A DNA stretch of 16,865 nucleotides from Microcaldota archaeon (GCA_021836925.1 JAKBHG010000003.1:1-16865), one strand, 5' to 3'; counted from the stretch's first letter, positions 1 through 7,124 are shown. The notes: generated by a model not told the origin, from the sequence alone. Program-made: numbers and translations.

Positions 1-2
1 GC

Positions 3-548
3 GCTGACAGGCTCGACTACGCTCTGAAGGAGTTCTACTATTGGGAAAACAGGGATGCTTCAAGAGAGTGTTTGGATGGCCTTACCGTCCTTGATGGTAA
101 AATAGTATTCAAACACCGGAAACCGGCAGAGGCTTTCGGAAGGAACTACATGGAAATACAGAATATGCATTGGGGCGGCACGGTGGCAGCCACGCAATAT
201 TACCTTCTCAGTGAACTGCTGAGAGCAGGACTTAAAAAGGGCATAATAGTTATAGGGGATCTGAACGCCGACGATGCATATGTAATGGAAAAGCTCAAGA
301 AAGCAGGCGACGTTACGTTGGATAATTATTTCAGATTGTTATCTTACAAGGGCAGGCTTCCGGAAGCTGGAAGGGCAGGGGGCCAAAAAGTGGTAAAGAA
401 GTTTAGGTATGTGGACCCGGAGTACATGGAAAATGGCGGGCTCGTGAGGCTGAGCGAAATCGATGCTGGCTACAGAAGGCTTCTCGATGCCAGCAGGGAG
501 CGGAGCAGCAAAGGAGTGACGATAAATGTATCCTTCGGGCGGGACTAG
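3..548 (+). CDS. HD-domain phosphohydrolase, C-terminal part (5' end outside window)
   Basis: The reading frame is open from the first bases of the window to a TAG at 546-548, giving 181 residues of a protein whose start lies upstream. The first visible residues (ADRLDYALKEFYYW) resemble the part of COG1078-type HD superfamily phosphohydrolases (relatives of dGTPases/SAMHD1) that carries the late D-R-L-D-Y metal-site segment. The following helical region (WGGTVAATQYYLLSELL, then GDLNADDAYVMEKLKKAG) fits the all-helical body. The HD motif itself would be upstream and is not visible. A TTG at 72 could be read as a start but would cut off the ADRLDY segment, so a 5'-partial gene is the better call. 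The family hydrolyses nucleotides or nucleotide-like phosphate esters in the cytosol; the substrate cannot be told here. Its stop shares a CTAG with the stop of the convergent regulator. Confidence 0.65.
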   Translation, partial: ADRLDYALKEFYYWENRDASRECLDGLTVLDGKIVFKHRKPAEAFGRNYMEIQNMHWGGTVAATQYYLLSELLRAGLKKGIIVIGDLNADDAYVMEKLKKAGDVTLDNYFRLLSYKGRLPEAGRAGGQKVVKKFRYVDPEYMENGGLVRLSEIDAGYRRLLDASRERSSKGVTINVSFGRD

Positions 549-850
549 CGTTCCTTCTTGCATTTTTCCAGATATCCGTCATACCTGTGCATGTACCTGA
601 CCATGCCCGCGACTATCGGGCGCGCCTTCGCGTCTATGTAATACCTCCTGAACTTTCCCTCCTTCTTCTGTCGGACTATCATGCAGTCGAGGAGGCACTT
701 GAGGTTGTGAGACACCAGCGTCTGCTGCGATTTCGTCGCCTTCATTAGCTCTGATACTGTCATGGGGCTGGCCAGCAGCCTCTCTAGTATTACGAACCTG
801 CCCGCATTAGACACCGCCCCGAAGAGCATTTCGCTGCTATTTTTCGCCAT
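545..850 (-). CDS. ArsR-family winged-helix transcriptional regulator
   Basis: A 101-residue protein with an ArsR-type winged helix. It has an N-terminal helix (FGAVSNAGRFVILERLL), a helix-turn-helix with recognition helix around SQQTLVSHNLKCLL, and a basic wing (RQKKEGKFRRYYID). ArsR proteins are dimeric repressors released by metals or redox change. The classic metal-binding ELCVCDL is absent, but two cysteines in KCLLDC sit at the end of the recognition helix and further cysteine is present near the C-terminus. These could sense thiol or metal state; this is inference. ATG at 850 is chosen because the minus-strand TATA-like element near 893-902 would start transcription around 871, downstream of the alternative ATG at 877 (110 residues). 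The gene is divergent from a disulfide oxidoreductase, a natural target. Confidence 0.8.
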   Translation of the reverse strand: MAKNSSEMLFGAVSNAGRFVILERLLASPMTVSELMKATKSQQTLVSHNLKCLLDCMIVRQKKEGKFRRYYIDAKARPIVAGMVRYMHRYDGYLEKCKKER

Positions 851-880
851 GTACGCACCAGACCGGTTTATCAGCATGAA

Positions 881-917
881 TTATATTCAAAGATTTTTAT
901 ATGAAAGATTTTAAATG
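881..917. promoter_or_regulatory. Divergent promoter and possible operator between the ArsR-type regulator and the redox gene
   Basis: The A/T-rich stretch holds TATA-like elements for both strands: about 893-902 for the minus-strand regulator and TTTAAATG around 911-918 for the plus-strand redox gene. The 9-mer AAAGATTTT occurs twice in direct orientation, at 889-897 and 904-912, 15 bp apart. TTCA at 886-889 and TGAA at 902-905 form a 4-bp inverted pair with a 12-bp spacer, loosely like ArsR operators. These sites overlap the TATA boxes, where a repressor would block both genes. The operator assignment is inference. Confidence 0.45.
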
Positions 918-946
918 TTTGGTAAAGGAATAGTAACGGTGTTACA

Positions 947-1597
947 GTGCCGATGATGGATGAAGACACAAGGAAGTATGTGAAGGAGCTCTTCTCGAAG
1001 GAGCTGGAAGGCGACGTGAACATAATGCTATTCACTGATGGCGACGGCAAGAAGTGCGAGACATGCAAGTACGCGGTGCAGCTCTTCTCCGAGTTGGCTG
1101 AATTGGATGGCAGGCTGAAGATCACTGCCTATGACATGGCGAAGAAGCCGAAGGAGGCGAAGTTCCTCGGAGTCGAAGGGGTGCCTGCCGTGGTCCTCGG
1201 TGGCAAAAGGATATACAACCTGTATTACTTCGGAGTGCCTTCCGGCCATGAGTTTGCAGCCCTTCTGGATGACATAAGCGACGTGTCGAAGAACAGGACA
1301 AGGCTGCAGGAATCCACGAAGGAGAAGCTGAAGGGGATCGATAAGAATATAAACATCAAAGTGTTTGTAACGCCGACATGCCCTTACTGCCCGGGCGCAG
1401 TCAGGATGGCGCACCAGTTCGCCATAGAGAACAGCAGGATAAGCGGGCAGATGATAGAGGCAATGGAGTTCCAGGACCTGGCGCAGAAGTTCGGCGTCAT
1501 GGGCGTGCCGAAGATCGTCATAAATGACAGCATCTCATTCGAGGGGGCTGTGCCGGAAAAGGTCTTCCTTGAGAAGGTTCTCGAAGCGGCAAAATAG
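947..1597 (+). CDS. Protein disulfide oxidoreductase (two-domain glutaredoxin/thioredoxin-like)
   Basis: A 216-residue cytosolic redox protein with two thioredoxin folds in tandem, as in archaeal PDO (glutaredoxin-like family, about 220-230 residues). The first unit has CETC at residues 37-40 and cis-Pro V79-P80. The second has CPYC at 145-148 and cis-Pro V187-P188. The C-terminal CPYC is the usual active site of thiol-disulfide exchange in the family; PDOs form or rearrange protein disulfides in the cytosol and accept electrons from a thioredoxin reductase. GTG at 947 is supported by GGTG at 938-941 with a 5-base spacing; ATG at 953 or 956 would shorten the protein by two or three residues. 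It is divergent from an ArsR-type regulator, suggesting regulated expression. Confidence is high for the fold and less for the exact start. Confidence 0.88.
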   Translation: MPMMDEDTRKYVKELFSKELEGDVNIMLFTDGDGKKCETCKYAVQLFSELAELDGRLKITAYDMAKKPKEAKFLGVEGVPAVVLGGKRIYNLYYFGVPSGHEFAALLDDISDVSKNRTRLQESTKEKLKGIDKNINIKVFVTPTCPYCPGAVRMAHQFAIENSRISGQMIEAMEFQDLAQKFGVMGVPKIVINDSISFEGAVPEKVFLEKVLEAAK

Positions 1598-1618
1598 CAC
1601 CAGCACGGACCGGCGCAA

Positions 1619-1657
1619 GTTTATTTATATTTCCCGGCGCCAGTCTACAACTGGTGA
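1619..1657 (+). promoter_or_regulatory. TATA box and Shine-Dalgarno site ahead of an apparent ATT start
   Basis: TTTATTTATATTT at 1619-1632 is a good archaeal TATA element, predicting a transcript start near 1652. GGTGA at 1653-1657 matches the anti-Shine-Dalgarno of 16S rRNA and the ribosome sites used by several other genes here. Four bases later comes ATT at 1662, in frame with the TIM-barrel gene. The overlapping GTG at 1654 is out of frame and stops after seven codons. Confidence 0.5.
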
Positions 1658-1661
1658 TCTT

Positions 1662-2474
1662 ATTACTTTCGGAATAAAGGGAAGGAGCTATATCGGAGTC
1701 AGCGGTGCCTCCTCGGTTAAAGAGGCGCTTGAAGTCACAGGGGCTTTTTCCGCGGCAGGATTGGACTGTGACAGCGGACATGTCCCGATGATGGGATTCC
1801 AAGTATCGTACAAGAGCGTCAAGTACGGCTTCAGCGGGGGGAACAGACGCGTACCGAGATTCGACGCACTGCCCGGCCTGATGGAAGCGGTCAACGGGAA
1901 GGTATTTGCCACCGTGCACTACTATACGAAATCAGAGGAAAATCTGCGCAGGGAGATCGGTGCGGTGCTGAACAACGGACTGATTTTCCCGAATGGAATC
2001 GTCGACGGCCTGCAGATAAACGGCATCTGGCCTTCCCAAAAGCTTATGGCTGATTTAAAGAAGGCTTTCCCGGGCCTGAAGGTCATATTGCAGCTTTCGC
2101 CGGACAAGGGCGATATTGAGGTGGAGAACGCCGCCAGTGACCTCGCGCGTGATGACTACGGTGCCGACTACCTGCTGATAGATTTCTCGCGCGGCACTGG
2201 GAAGGAGATTGATGTAGAGAGTGCGGCAGATGCGTACCGCATGCTCAGGAACGGCGGCGCCCAAACCCCCGTGGCGTTCGCAGGTGGGCTGACCGGAGAG
2301 AATGTTGTTGGGATATTAGGCAGGCTCTCCTCAAAGATAGGAACAGAGAACTTCTCGATAGATGCGGAAGGGGGCCTGAGGGACAGGCTCGGTGATGGAT
2401 TCGGCAATGACGAGCTCAACATGGAAAAGGTAAGGGCTTACCTAAGGAACGCCGCAAAGGCGTTCTCCAAATGA
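1662..2474 (+). CDS. TrpF-like TIM-barrel protein of unknown function, apparent ATT start
   Basis: About 270 residues with alternating strands and helices of a TIM barrel. The late segment PVAFAGGLTGENV closely resembles the phosphate-binding GGLTPENV loop of phosphoribosylanthranilate isomerase (TrpF), and the end (IDAEGGLRD) resembles the last TrpF strand. It is longer than TrpF (about 200-230 residues), has an internal VDGLQINGIWP strand, and no tryptophan genes are adjacent, so a different substrate is likely. The start is not an ATG, GTG or TTG. The only upstream ATG in frame (1524) lies deep inside the previous gene and before the TATA box. The first in-frame canonical codon inside (TTG near 1758) would remove the first strands. 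ATT at 1662, four bases after GGTGA, gives the expected N-terminus (xITFGIKGRSYIGVSG). It ends 10 bp before the convergent copper ATPase gene. Confidence 0.6.
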   Translation: MTFGIKGRSYIGVSGASSVKEALEVTGAFSAAGLDCDSGHVPMMGFQVSYKSVKYGFSGGNRRVPRFDALPGLMEAVNGKVFATVHYYTKSEENLRREIGAVLNNGLIFPNGIVDGLQINGIWPSQKLMADLKKAFPGLKVILQLSPDKGDIEVENAASDLARDDYGADYLLIDFSRGTGKEIDVESAADAYRMLRNGGAQTPVAFAGGLTGENVVGILGRLSSKIGTENFSIDAEGGLRDRLGDGFGNDELNMEKVRAYLRNAAKAFSK

Positions 2475-2484
2475 TGCATTGGAA

Positions 2485-4563
2485 TTACTTCGTGGCCTTG
2501 GACCTCGCCAGCAGCAGGGAGTTTGAGACCACGGTAACCGAGCTGAATGCCATAGCAAGGGCGGAAAGCATGGGCAGGAAACTGTACATGCTTATCGTGA
2601 AGAAGGGTATCAGAGCGCCAGCGGCTACGGGTATGAGTATCGCGTTATAGCCGAACGCCCAGAGGAGGTTCTGCCTTATCTTGGACATTGTCCTTCTGCT
2701 CAGTTCCAGCGCGGTGAAAGCGTCGTAGATGCTGTTCCTGACCAGGATTATGCCGCCGGCCTGTATGGCCACCTCGGTCCCTGCACCTATTGCTATGCCA
2801 AGGTCCGCCTTCGTCAACGCCGGCGCGTCGTTCACGCCGTCGCCCACCATCGCGACTACCTTGCCTGACTTTTGCAAATCCGCAATCTTCTCCATCTTCT
2901 GCTCCGGTTTCGAGTTGGCGATGACGTTTTTTATGCCGAGCTGCCCTGCCACAGCTCTAGCGACACGCTCATTGTCCCCTGTCACAAGCCATACCTCCTT
3001 GCCGGAACCCTGCAGTGCATCTATGGCCGCTTTGCTGTCATCCTTCAGCATATCGGCCAGTGCTATCAAACCTATTACCTTATCGTCAACTCCGACTATC
3101 AGCGCGGTCTTCCCGTCGGATTCCAGTTTCTGGAGCTGCGTTTCGGAATCTTTCGGCAGCGGCTTGCCGAACAGCTCCCTGCTACCTATTGTTATCTTCT
3201 TGCCGGCCCCGTCGAACGCGGTTACCCCGAATCCCTGCTTATAGCCGAACTTCTTTGGAAATTCCGTCTTTATTTTCTCGGACGCGGCCCTGGCGATTAT
3301 CGCCTTGCCGAGCACATGCTCTGAATTCATTTCGGCAGTTGCCGCGAATCTGAGCACATGCTTCGCGTCATATGTGGAAAGTGGCACGATATCCGTTACC
3401 TCTGGCTTGCCTTTTGTCAATGTGCCTGTCTTGTCGAGCACTATGGCGCTGACCTTGCTTGCTATCTGGAGGCTCTCGCCGCTCTTGACCAGGATGCCTT
3501 CCTTCGCCGCCCTTCCTGATGAGACCAGAAGCGCTGCGGGAGTAGCTATGCCAAGCGCACATGGGCACGCTATTATCAGAACGCTCACGAAGATTAGTAT
3601 GGATACATTAAGGCCTACGCTTCCAGCTAAGTACCACGCAAGCGCGGCTGCAATGCCGATCAGCACTACAGTTGGAACGAAATAGGATGACACCTTGTCG
3701 GCAAGCCTCTGGATGGGTACCTTGCTTGATGCCGCATCCCTGACAATCTTTATTATTTGGGCGAGTGCGGTGTCCTCGCCTACCTTGGAGGCCTTTATCT
3801 TCAGCGCGCTTGTTGCGTTTATCGTTCCGCCGGTCACTTTGTCGCCATTCCTCTTCGTGACAGGCATGCTCTCGCCGGTAATCATGGATTCGTCAACGGA
3901 GCTTTCACCCTCTATGACGATCGAGTCTGTCGGTATTTTCTCCCCGGGCTTGACGAGAAGCATGTCACCTTCATTGACATGCTCTATAGGTATGTCTGTT
4001 ATGCTGTTCCCTTTCACCAGATGCGCTATCTTCGGCTGGAGCGCTACTAGAGCCGATACTGCAGTTGACGCCCTTGACTCTGCGAGCCTCTGCATGTACG
4101 TTCCTGTAAGTATCAGGGCTATTATGATTGTCGAGGTGTCGTAATAGACGCCGCCGGTTGGAAAGATCGCGGGGAAGAGCACTACAACAGTGCTGTACGC
4201 CCAGGCGGCGCTCGTACCTATGGCTATGAGCGTGTCCATGTTCGCGGACCTGTGCTTTACCGCATCTATTATCCCCGCATAGAACCTCTGCCCGGAATAG
4301 AACTGGACTATGCTGGCAAGCACGAGCATGATGTAGTTGCCGGCTGCGCCGAGATTAATGACGTACTCCAACAGTATTACTGCAATGGAAAGCGGCCATG
4401 ATACGATGAGCGCCCTCTTCAGGGTCTTCATCTCAAGCGCAGGCTTGTCGAACTGGAGCTTGCACGTAGTGCTGCAGAAGTAATATTTCTTCCCCTCCCT
4501 CTCGCTGCTGAGCGCGGAACCCTTTTCCTCCACGTACATTCCGCATATCGGGTCGTTAGCCAT
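2485..4563 (-). CDS. copA: Cu(I)-exporting P1B-type ATPase with N-terminal YHS domain
   Basis: A 692-residue membrane pump that moves copper (or silver) out of the cytosol using ATP. An N-terminal YHS/TRASH-like domain (DPICGM, then [12 protein letters not shown]; Cys 7, 30, 34) takes the place of the usual HMA domain; no GMTCxxC motif is present. Membrane helices follow. The actuator has TGES at 229-232, the channel helix has CPC at 333-335, and the phosphorylation site is DKTGT at 377-381. TGDN lies near 528 and GDGVND at 574-579. Helix 7 reads N-x6-YN-x4-P (632-645) and helix 8 M-x2-SS (671-675), the P1B-1 copper(I) signature. The conserved HP of the nucleotide domain is His416-Val417, an oddity. 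Its ATG overlaps the TAA of the gene before it (TAATG), so translation is probably coupled. Confidence 0.93.
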   Translation of the reverse strand: MANDPICGMYVEEKGSALSSEREGKKYYFCSTTCKLQFDKPALEMKTLKRALIVSWPLSIAVILLEYVINLGAAGNYIMLVLASIVQFYSGQRFYAGIIDAVKHRSANMDTLIAIGTSAAWAYSTVVVLFPAIFPTGGVYYDTSTIIIALILTGTYMQRLAESRASTAVSALVALQPKIAHLVKGNSITDIPIEHVNEGDMLLVKPGEKIPTDSIVIEGESSVDESMITGESMPVTKRNGDKVTGGTINATSALKIKASKVGEDTALAQIIKIVRDAASSKVPIQRLADKVSSYFVPTVVLIGIAAALAWYLAGSVGLNVSILIFVSVLIIACPCALGIATPAALLVSSGRAAKEGILVKSGESLQIASKVSAIVLDKTGTLTKGKPEVTDIVPLSTYDAKHVLRFAATAEMNSEHVLGKAIIARAASEKIKTEFPKKFGYKQGFGVTAFDGAGKKITIGSRELFGKPLPKDSETQLQKLESDGKTALIVGVDDKVIGLIALADMLKDDSKAAIDALQGSGKEVWLVTGDNERVARAVAGQLGIKNVIANSKPEQKMEKIADLQKSGKVVAMVGDGVNDAPALTKADLGIAIGAGTEVAIQAGGIILVRNSIYDAFTALELSRRTMSKIRQNLLWAFGYNAILIPVAAGALIPFFTISMYSFLPMLSALAMAFSSVTVVSNSLLLARSKATK

Positions 4564-4724
4564 TACTTCGCCTTCCCCCTCCTCGCGGTCGCTTCAACAG
4601 ACTGGCTTGCTACTTTAAGGTTGCAGCTGTCGTGCGCAGAGCACCACTCATGGCACTCGTCTGCAAGCCCCTTGCTCCTGTAATGGAGCTTGCATATGCT
4701 GCACTGGTACGTGTTGTCGTTCAT
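4563..4724 (-). CDS. 53-residue Cys/His-rich small protein of the copper operon
   Basis: A small protein ([19 protein letters not shown]...) with six cysteines and three histidines arranged as C8-x2-C11-x2-H14, C24-H25, C28, H31, C34-N. The tail is basic. The pattern Y-x-C-x-x-C-x-L-x-Y...A-x-x-C-x-x-W-C-x-x-H-x-S-C-N looks like a compact metal-binding module and resembles short uncharacterised proteins I recall next to metal-resistance genes; I cannot name a family. Its ATG overlaps the stop of the YHS gene (ATGA) and its TAA overlaps the ATG of the copper ATPase (TAATG), so all three are surely read from one message. A copper carrier or sequestering protein is a reasonable inference. The existence of the gene is well supported by the chained overlaps and cysteine spacing. 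Confidence 0.8.
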   Translation of the reverse strand: MNDNTYQCSICKLHYRSKGLADECHEWCSAHDSCNLKVASQSVEATARRGKAK

Positions 4725-4861
4725 CTTTTTGCATACCTGTCCGGCTCACTGTCGAACTTCACCTTGCAGGCAGCGGAGCAGAATACGTATGTCCTCCCGC
4801 CATGGCTGCTCCTGAATCTGGAATCTTCAGCCACATTCATATTGCATATCGGATCCTTCAT
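4721..4861 (-). CDS. 46-residue YHS-domain protein, first gene of the copper operon
   Basis: A free-standing YHS/TRASH-like domain: MKDPICNMNV at the start, then YVFCSAACKVKFDS, with Cys 6, 28 and 32. It parallels the N-terminal domain of the copper ATPase downstream ([18 protein letters not shown]), so the operon carries the same metal-binding module both alone and fused to the pump. Such domains bind copper or related soft metals through these cysteines; delivery of Cu(I) to the pump is inferred. The ATG at 4861 is preceded by GGTG seven bases upstream and by a TATA box at 4894-4904. The last codons overlap the next gene as ATGA. Confidence 0.85.
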   Translation of the reverse strand: MKDPICNMNVAEDSRFRSSHGGRTYVFCSAACKVKFDSEPDRYAKR

Positions 4862-4870
4862 TTGACCACA

Positions 4871-4904
4871 CCATTAGGTATGGGGTTTTGAAGCATATAA
4901 ATAG
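4871..4904 (-). promoter_or_regulatory. Promoter of the copper operon with a small palindrome
   Basis: On the minus strand a TATA-like element lies at 4904-4894 (plus strand CATATAAATAG), placing the transcript start near 4873, 12 bases before the first ATG. CCAT-TAGGT-ATGG at 4871-4883 is an inverted repeat with 4-bp arms lying just at the predicted start, where a repressor could bind. The palindrome is short and could be chance. Confidence 0.45.
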
Positions 4905-4922
4905 TTTAGTCAAGCGGCTGCA

Positions 4923-4934
4923 TGCATCAATGCA
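4923..4934. promoter_or_regulatory. Inverted repeat TGCAT-CA-ATGCA upstream of the copper promoter
   Basis: A 12-bp near-perfect palindrome with 5-bp arms, about 20-30 bp upstream of the TATA box of the copper operon and 50 bp beyond the 3' end of the tRNA gene. Its position suits an activator or operator site. No protein is known to bind it; the assignment is inference. Confidence 0.3.
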
Positions 4935-4983
4935 CCTGGACAGATCCACTAAATTCCGTCTTTTGAATTGAGCTTGAGCGCAT

Positions 4984-5055
4984 CGCCCGCTGCAGGGATC
5001 GAACCTGCGACCTACTGGTTAACAGCCAGTCGCTCTACCACTGAGCTAAGCGGGC
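4984..5055 (-). tRNA. tRNA-Asn (anticodon GUU)
   Basis: The minus strand folds as a complete cloverleaf: acceptor GCCCGCT paired with AGCGGGC, D stem GCTC/GAGC, anticodon stem ACTGG/CCAGT with loop CTGTTAA, and T stem GCAGG/CCTGC with loop TTCGATC. The anticodon is GTT, reading AAC and AAU. The discriminator base is G. There is no intron and no encoded CCA. The D loop is short and the variable loop has five bases, as in class I tRNAs. A TATA-like element at 5091-5101 lies about 40 bases upstream, so it probably has its own promoter. Confidence 0.97.
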
Positions 5056-5068
5056 ATGATGAGTCAAT

Positions 5069-5101
5069 GGCGCGCTTGCGCCTGCTCTTAATTTTATATG
5101 C
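5069..5101 (-). promoter_or_regulatory. tRNA promoter with a small GC hairpin
   Basis: AATTTTATATG at 5090-5100 on the plus strand gives a minus-strand TATA element, predicting transcription from about 5070. GGCGC-GCTT-GCGCC at 5069-5082 is a perfect 5-bp stem with a 4-base loop, just at or before that start. It may be part of the end of the upstream gene's transcript or part of the tRNA leader. No T-run follows it, so a classic terminator is not supported. Confidence 0.4.
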
Positions 5102-5123
5102 AAAAGTATTTATTGATGGCAAC

Positions 5124-5954
5124 TCAGTGCCTGAATATCAGGCTTATCAAGTACTGTACCGCGTATACAGGCTCGTAGACTATCGGGAACGCTACAGGAC
5201 CTCCGCCGAGGGCGATGTAGTCGTTGGCTATGCCCGACCTTGTGGCTATCGTTATGTTTGCCTCCCTGCTTATAATCGGGCTCTGGGCAGAGCTGACGTG
5301 GAGCGTGGTGTGGTATGTACCGGGCACGGACTCGTTCACCGTGTAGGTGAACCTCCTCTGCGTGCCATGCAGCGCTATTACGCTCTCGGTCAGGTTCCAT
5401 GACGAAAGGCCAGTCATGCTTATGTCGAACGGGCTGTCAGAAACGCCGGTGTTGTTTATCGTGACGTCGATTGTAGCAGGCTGGCCCGGGCCCACGTTCA
5501 GGTAGGTAGGGCTGACGTTTATGCTGAAAACATCCGGCGTGACGTTTACGTACGCCTTGAACGTGACGCTCCCCAGCTTCGAATAGTTGCCCGTGTTGAT
5601 TGCCGTGAGATTGAAGCTGTACGTGCCGTTTGCCGCCGAGGCCGAAGGCGTTATCTGCGCCGAGAGATACTTCGTGTTGAGCGCCGAGTTCTCTGTCACC
5701 CAGCCGTTAGGGGTCCCGGAAACATAGAGCTCGTTCCAGCCGTATTCGTACAGTGTGCCGTTCGCGCTCTGGGTTAATGAGGATATTGTGACATAGAAGG
5801 TCTGGCCTGGCCCGACCCTGCCGATGTAGACGGTGCCGTTGTTGTGCACCGTGAGGCTGTGAGGTTCCGTTATGCTTACGTATGGCGTAGCCGCAGCTGC
5901 CGAAGAAAACAGCGCAAGTGCTGCCAGAATGGCAATTGCCACCATGTATTTCAT
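5124..5954 (-). CDS. Secreted Ig-like (CARDB/NEW3-type) protein with C-terminal hydrophobic segment
   Basis: 276 residues. Residues 1-22 form a signal peptide (MKYMVAIAILAALALFSSAA), followed by an extracellular part rich in Thr, Ser and Asn-x-Ser/Thr sites. The stretch VGPGQPATIDVTINNTG followed by SPFDISMTGL is typical of CARDB or NEW3-type beta-sandwich domains, and an earlier VGPGQTFYVTIS segment suggests a second sandwich. The last 30 residues are hydrophobic (YIALGGGPVAFPIVYEP to LISLIFRH) and could anchor the protein. The function is unknown; a cell-surface structural or adhesive role is inferred. The start ATG has GAGG eight bases upstream and a TATA-like TTTTTAACC near 5991. It lies 56 bp after the kinase gene, so it may be separately transcribed. 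Confidence 0.7.
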   Translation of the reverse strand: MKYMVAIAILAALALFSSAAAATPYVSITEPHSLTVHNNGTVYIGRVGPGQTFYVTISSLTQSANGTLYEYGWNELYVSGTPNGWVTENSALNTKYLSAQITPSASAANGTYSFNLTAINTGNYSKLGSVTFKAYVNVTPDVFSINVSPTYLNVGPGQPATIDVTINNTGVSDSPFDISMTGLSSWNLTESVIALHGTQRRFTYTVNESVPGTYHTTLHVSSAQSPIISREANITIATRSGIANDYIALGGGPVAFPIVYEPVYAVQYLISLIFRH

Positions 5955-6010
5955 TTTTCGCGCCTCGGTTATTGTTGTCAGGCAAAGGTTAAAAATTAGA
6001 CTGCGCTGCG

Positions 6011-6565
6011 CTATCTGCGTCCTTTTGCGCCCTTTATTGAATTTATCACGCTAGTGAGGTTGCCTGTCAGCTCCCTCCTCGTGCCCTCGTTGGATATTAT
6101 AACATCAGCCATGGCTATTGCCTCCCTTATCCCCCATCCGCTCTCTACGCGGTCGCGCTTCTCCAGACCGTTCCTCATGGCCGCGTCGTCCATTCGCGCG
6201 CGTTCTTCAAGTCTGCTGTACCTTTCATTCCTCGGGGTAGACAGTGCTATGACGCACATGCCTGCACCGAGCTGCTCCCTGAGGCTGTGTATCTCGGCCG
6301 GACTCCTTATGCCGATTATTGCCACATCCCCCTTTTCCTTCTTCGCAGCCATCCCGGCAAACTTCGCCACTGCAGCCTGCCCGTGCCTCTTTCTCAGTTC
6401 CGTCGAAAAGCTGCGCAGGCTGTTTGGGTCTACGCGCACATGCTGTTCTTTCATGAGCCGCCTTACGAAGGCGCCCATCTCTATAACCGAGAAGCCGTGC
6501 GCCTTTAGGATGCGTGCAGCGGTCGATTTGCCGGCGCCCGGCATCCCAGTAATGCAGATGATCAT
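6011..6565 (-). CDS. UPF0200-type P-loop kinase (dephospho-CoA kinase/nucleoside kinase-like)
   Basis: 184 residues beginning with a strand and Walker A motif GMPGAGKS (residues 7-14), followed by FSVIEMGAFVR, the pattern of archaeal UPF0200 proteins related to dephospho-CoA kinase and nucleotide kinases. The IIGIRSPAEI segment and the later ADVIISNEGT strand fit the core of the fold, and R-rich positions (ERARMDD) fit a lid. The length matches the family (about 180 residues). The substrate is not established. Its ribosome site GTGAT overlaps the stop of the pilin-like gene, three bases before the ATG, so the two are translationally coupled. Confidence 0.8.
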   Translation of the reverse strand: MIICITGMPGAGKSTAARILKAHGFSVIEMGAFVRRLMKEQHVRVDPNSLRSFSTELRKRHGQAAVAKFAGMAAKKEKGDVAIIGIRSPAEIHSLREQLGAGMCVIALSTPRNERYSRLEERARMDDAAMRNGLEKRDRVESGWGIREAIAMADVIISNEGTRRELTGNLTSVINSIKGAKGRR

Positions 6566-6569
6566 GCAA

Positions 6570-7115
6570 TCACGTATACTTCACACTGAAAGCAACGACC
6601 TGTTCGATCGTATGCCCTGGCAGGTTCGAGTAGCTGTAGTTGAGCCAGGCATAGCCGGTGAAGGTATTGCCCAGGTTGCCGGTAGCCCTTGCCCCGCTGT
6701 TCGTGTAGCAGTAAGCGGATACCAGCGTTGCGTTGCTTGTCGGCAAAGAGGGATTGGGTATCGCGTTTGCCGGATAGAACGATGTTCCCGAACCGCTATC
6801 AGGCAGCACAAAGGAGTTGCCCGTGGCGGGCGCGTCTCCAGTAGTGTTCTGCTCTGAGGAGCAGGCAAAACCGTTTATTGTTATAGTACCCCCGGTGGCC
6901 TGGAGAATGACCACGCTGAGCACGCCAGTGGTGTTTATCGAATATGAGACACAGCTGAACGCCGGGGACGGCGTGCAGCTTTCCGGTGAAAGAGAGGCAT
7001 TGAACGCGCCGAGGTTCGCGATTATGAACAGGGCCGCGGTTATTATCACTATGGCTATGCCGTACGATATCAGGAAGTCGAGCGCCGCCTGCGCTCTCCG
7101 CGCTGCATGAGTCAT
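6570..7115 (-). CDS. Type IV pilin-like protein with class III signal peptide
   Basis: 181 residues. The N-terminus MTHAARRAQAALDFLISYG carries a short basic leader, a processing site after Ala8 and the QAALDF start of a mature pilin. A hydrophobic helix follows to about residue 38. This is the class III signal peptide (DUF361-like) used by archaeal pilins and archaellins; a prepilin peptidase would cleave at A-Q. The rest is a Ser/Thr/Asn-rich beta domain with four cysteines that could form disulfides. It sits 9 bp after the response regulator stop, with GAGGG overlapping that stop as ribosome site, and 4 bp before the kinase gene. It is likely exposed on the cell surface; its partners are not in this window. 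Confidence 0.8.
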   Translation of the reverse strand: MTHAARRAQAALDFLISYGIAIVIITAALFIIANLGAFNASLSPESCTPSPAFSCVSYSINTTGVLSVVILQATGGTITINGFACSSEQNTTGDAPATGNSFVLPDSGSGTSFYPANAIPNPSLPTSNATLVSAYCYTNSGARATGNLGNTFTGYAWLNYSYSNLPGHTIEQVVAFSVKYT

Positions 7116-7124
7116 CGCAACCCT

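Noticed and set aside
1524..1661. Upstream ATG start for the TIM-barrel gene at 1524
   Set aside because: It would overlap the redox gene by 74 bases, lies upstream of the TATA box, and adds a basic, low-quality stretch not expected in a TIM barrel.
4434..4563. HMA-type copper-binding domain at the N-terminus of the ATPase
   Set aside because: No GMTCxxC motif is present; the cysteines fit a YHS/TRASH-like domain.
4632..4865. Plus-strand open frame of 77 codons over the small copper genes
   Set aside because: It is antisense to two small genes with chained overlaps and clear cysteine motifs, and its protein has no recognisable pattern.
4952..4969. AATTC...GAATT inverted pair after the tRNA, as a terminator
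   Set aside because: The arms are short and A/T-rich, the loop is eight bases, and no T-run follows on the minus strand; chance is likely.
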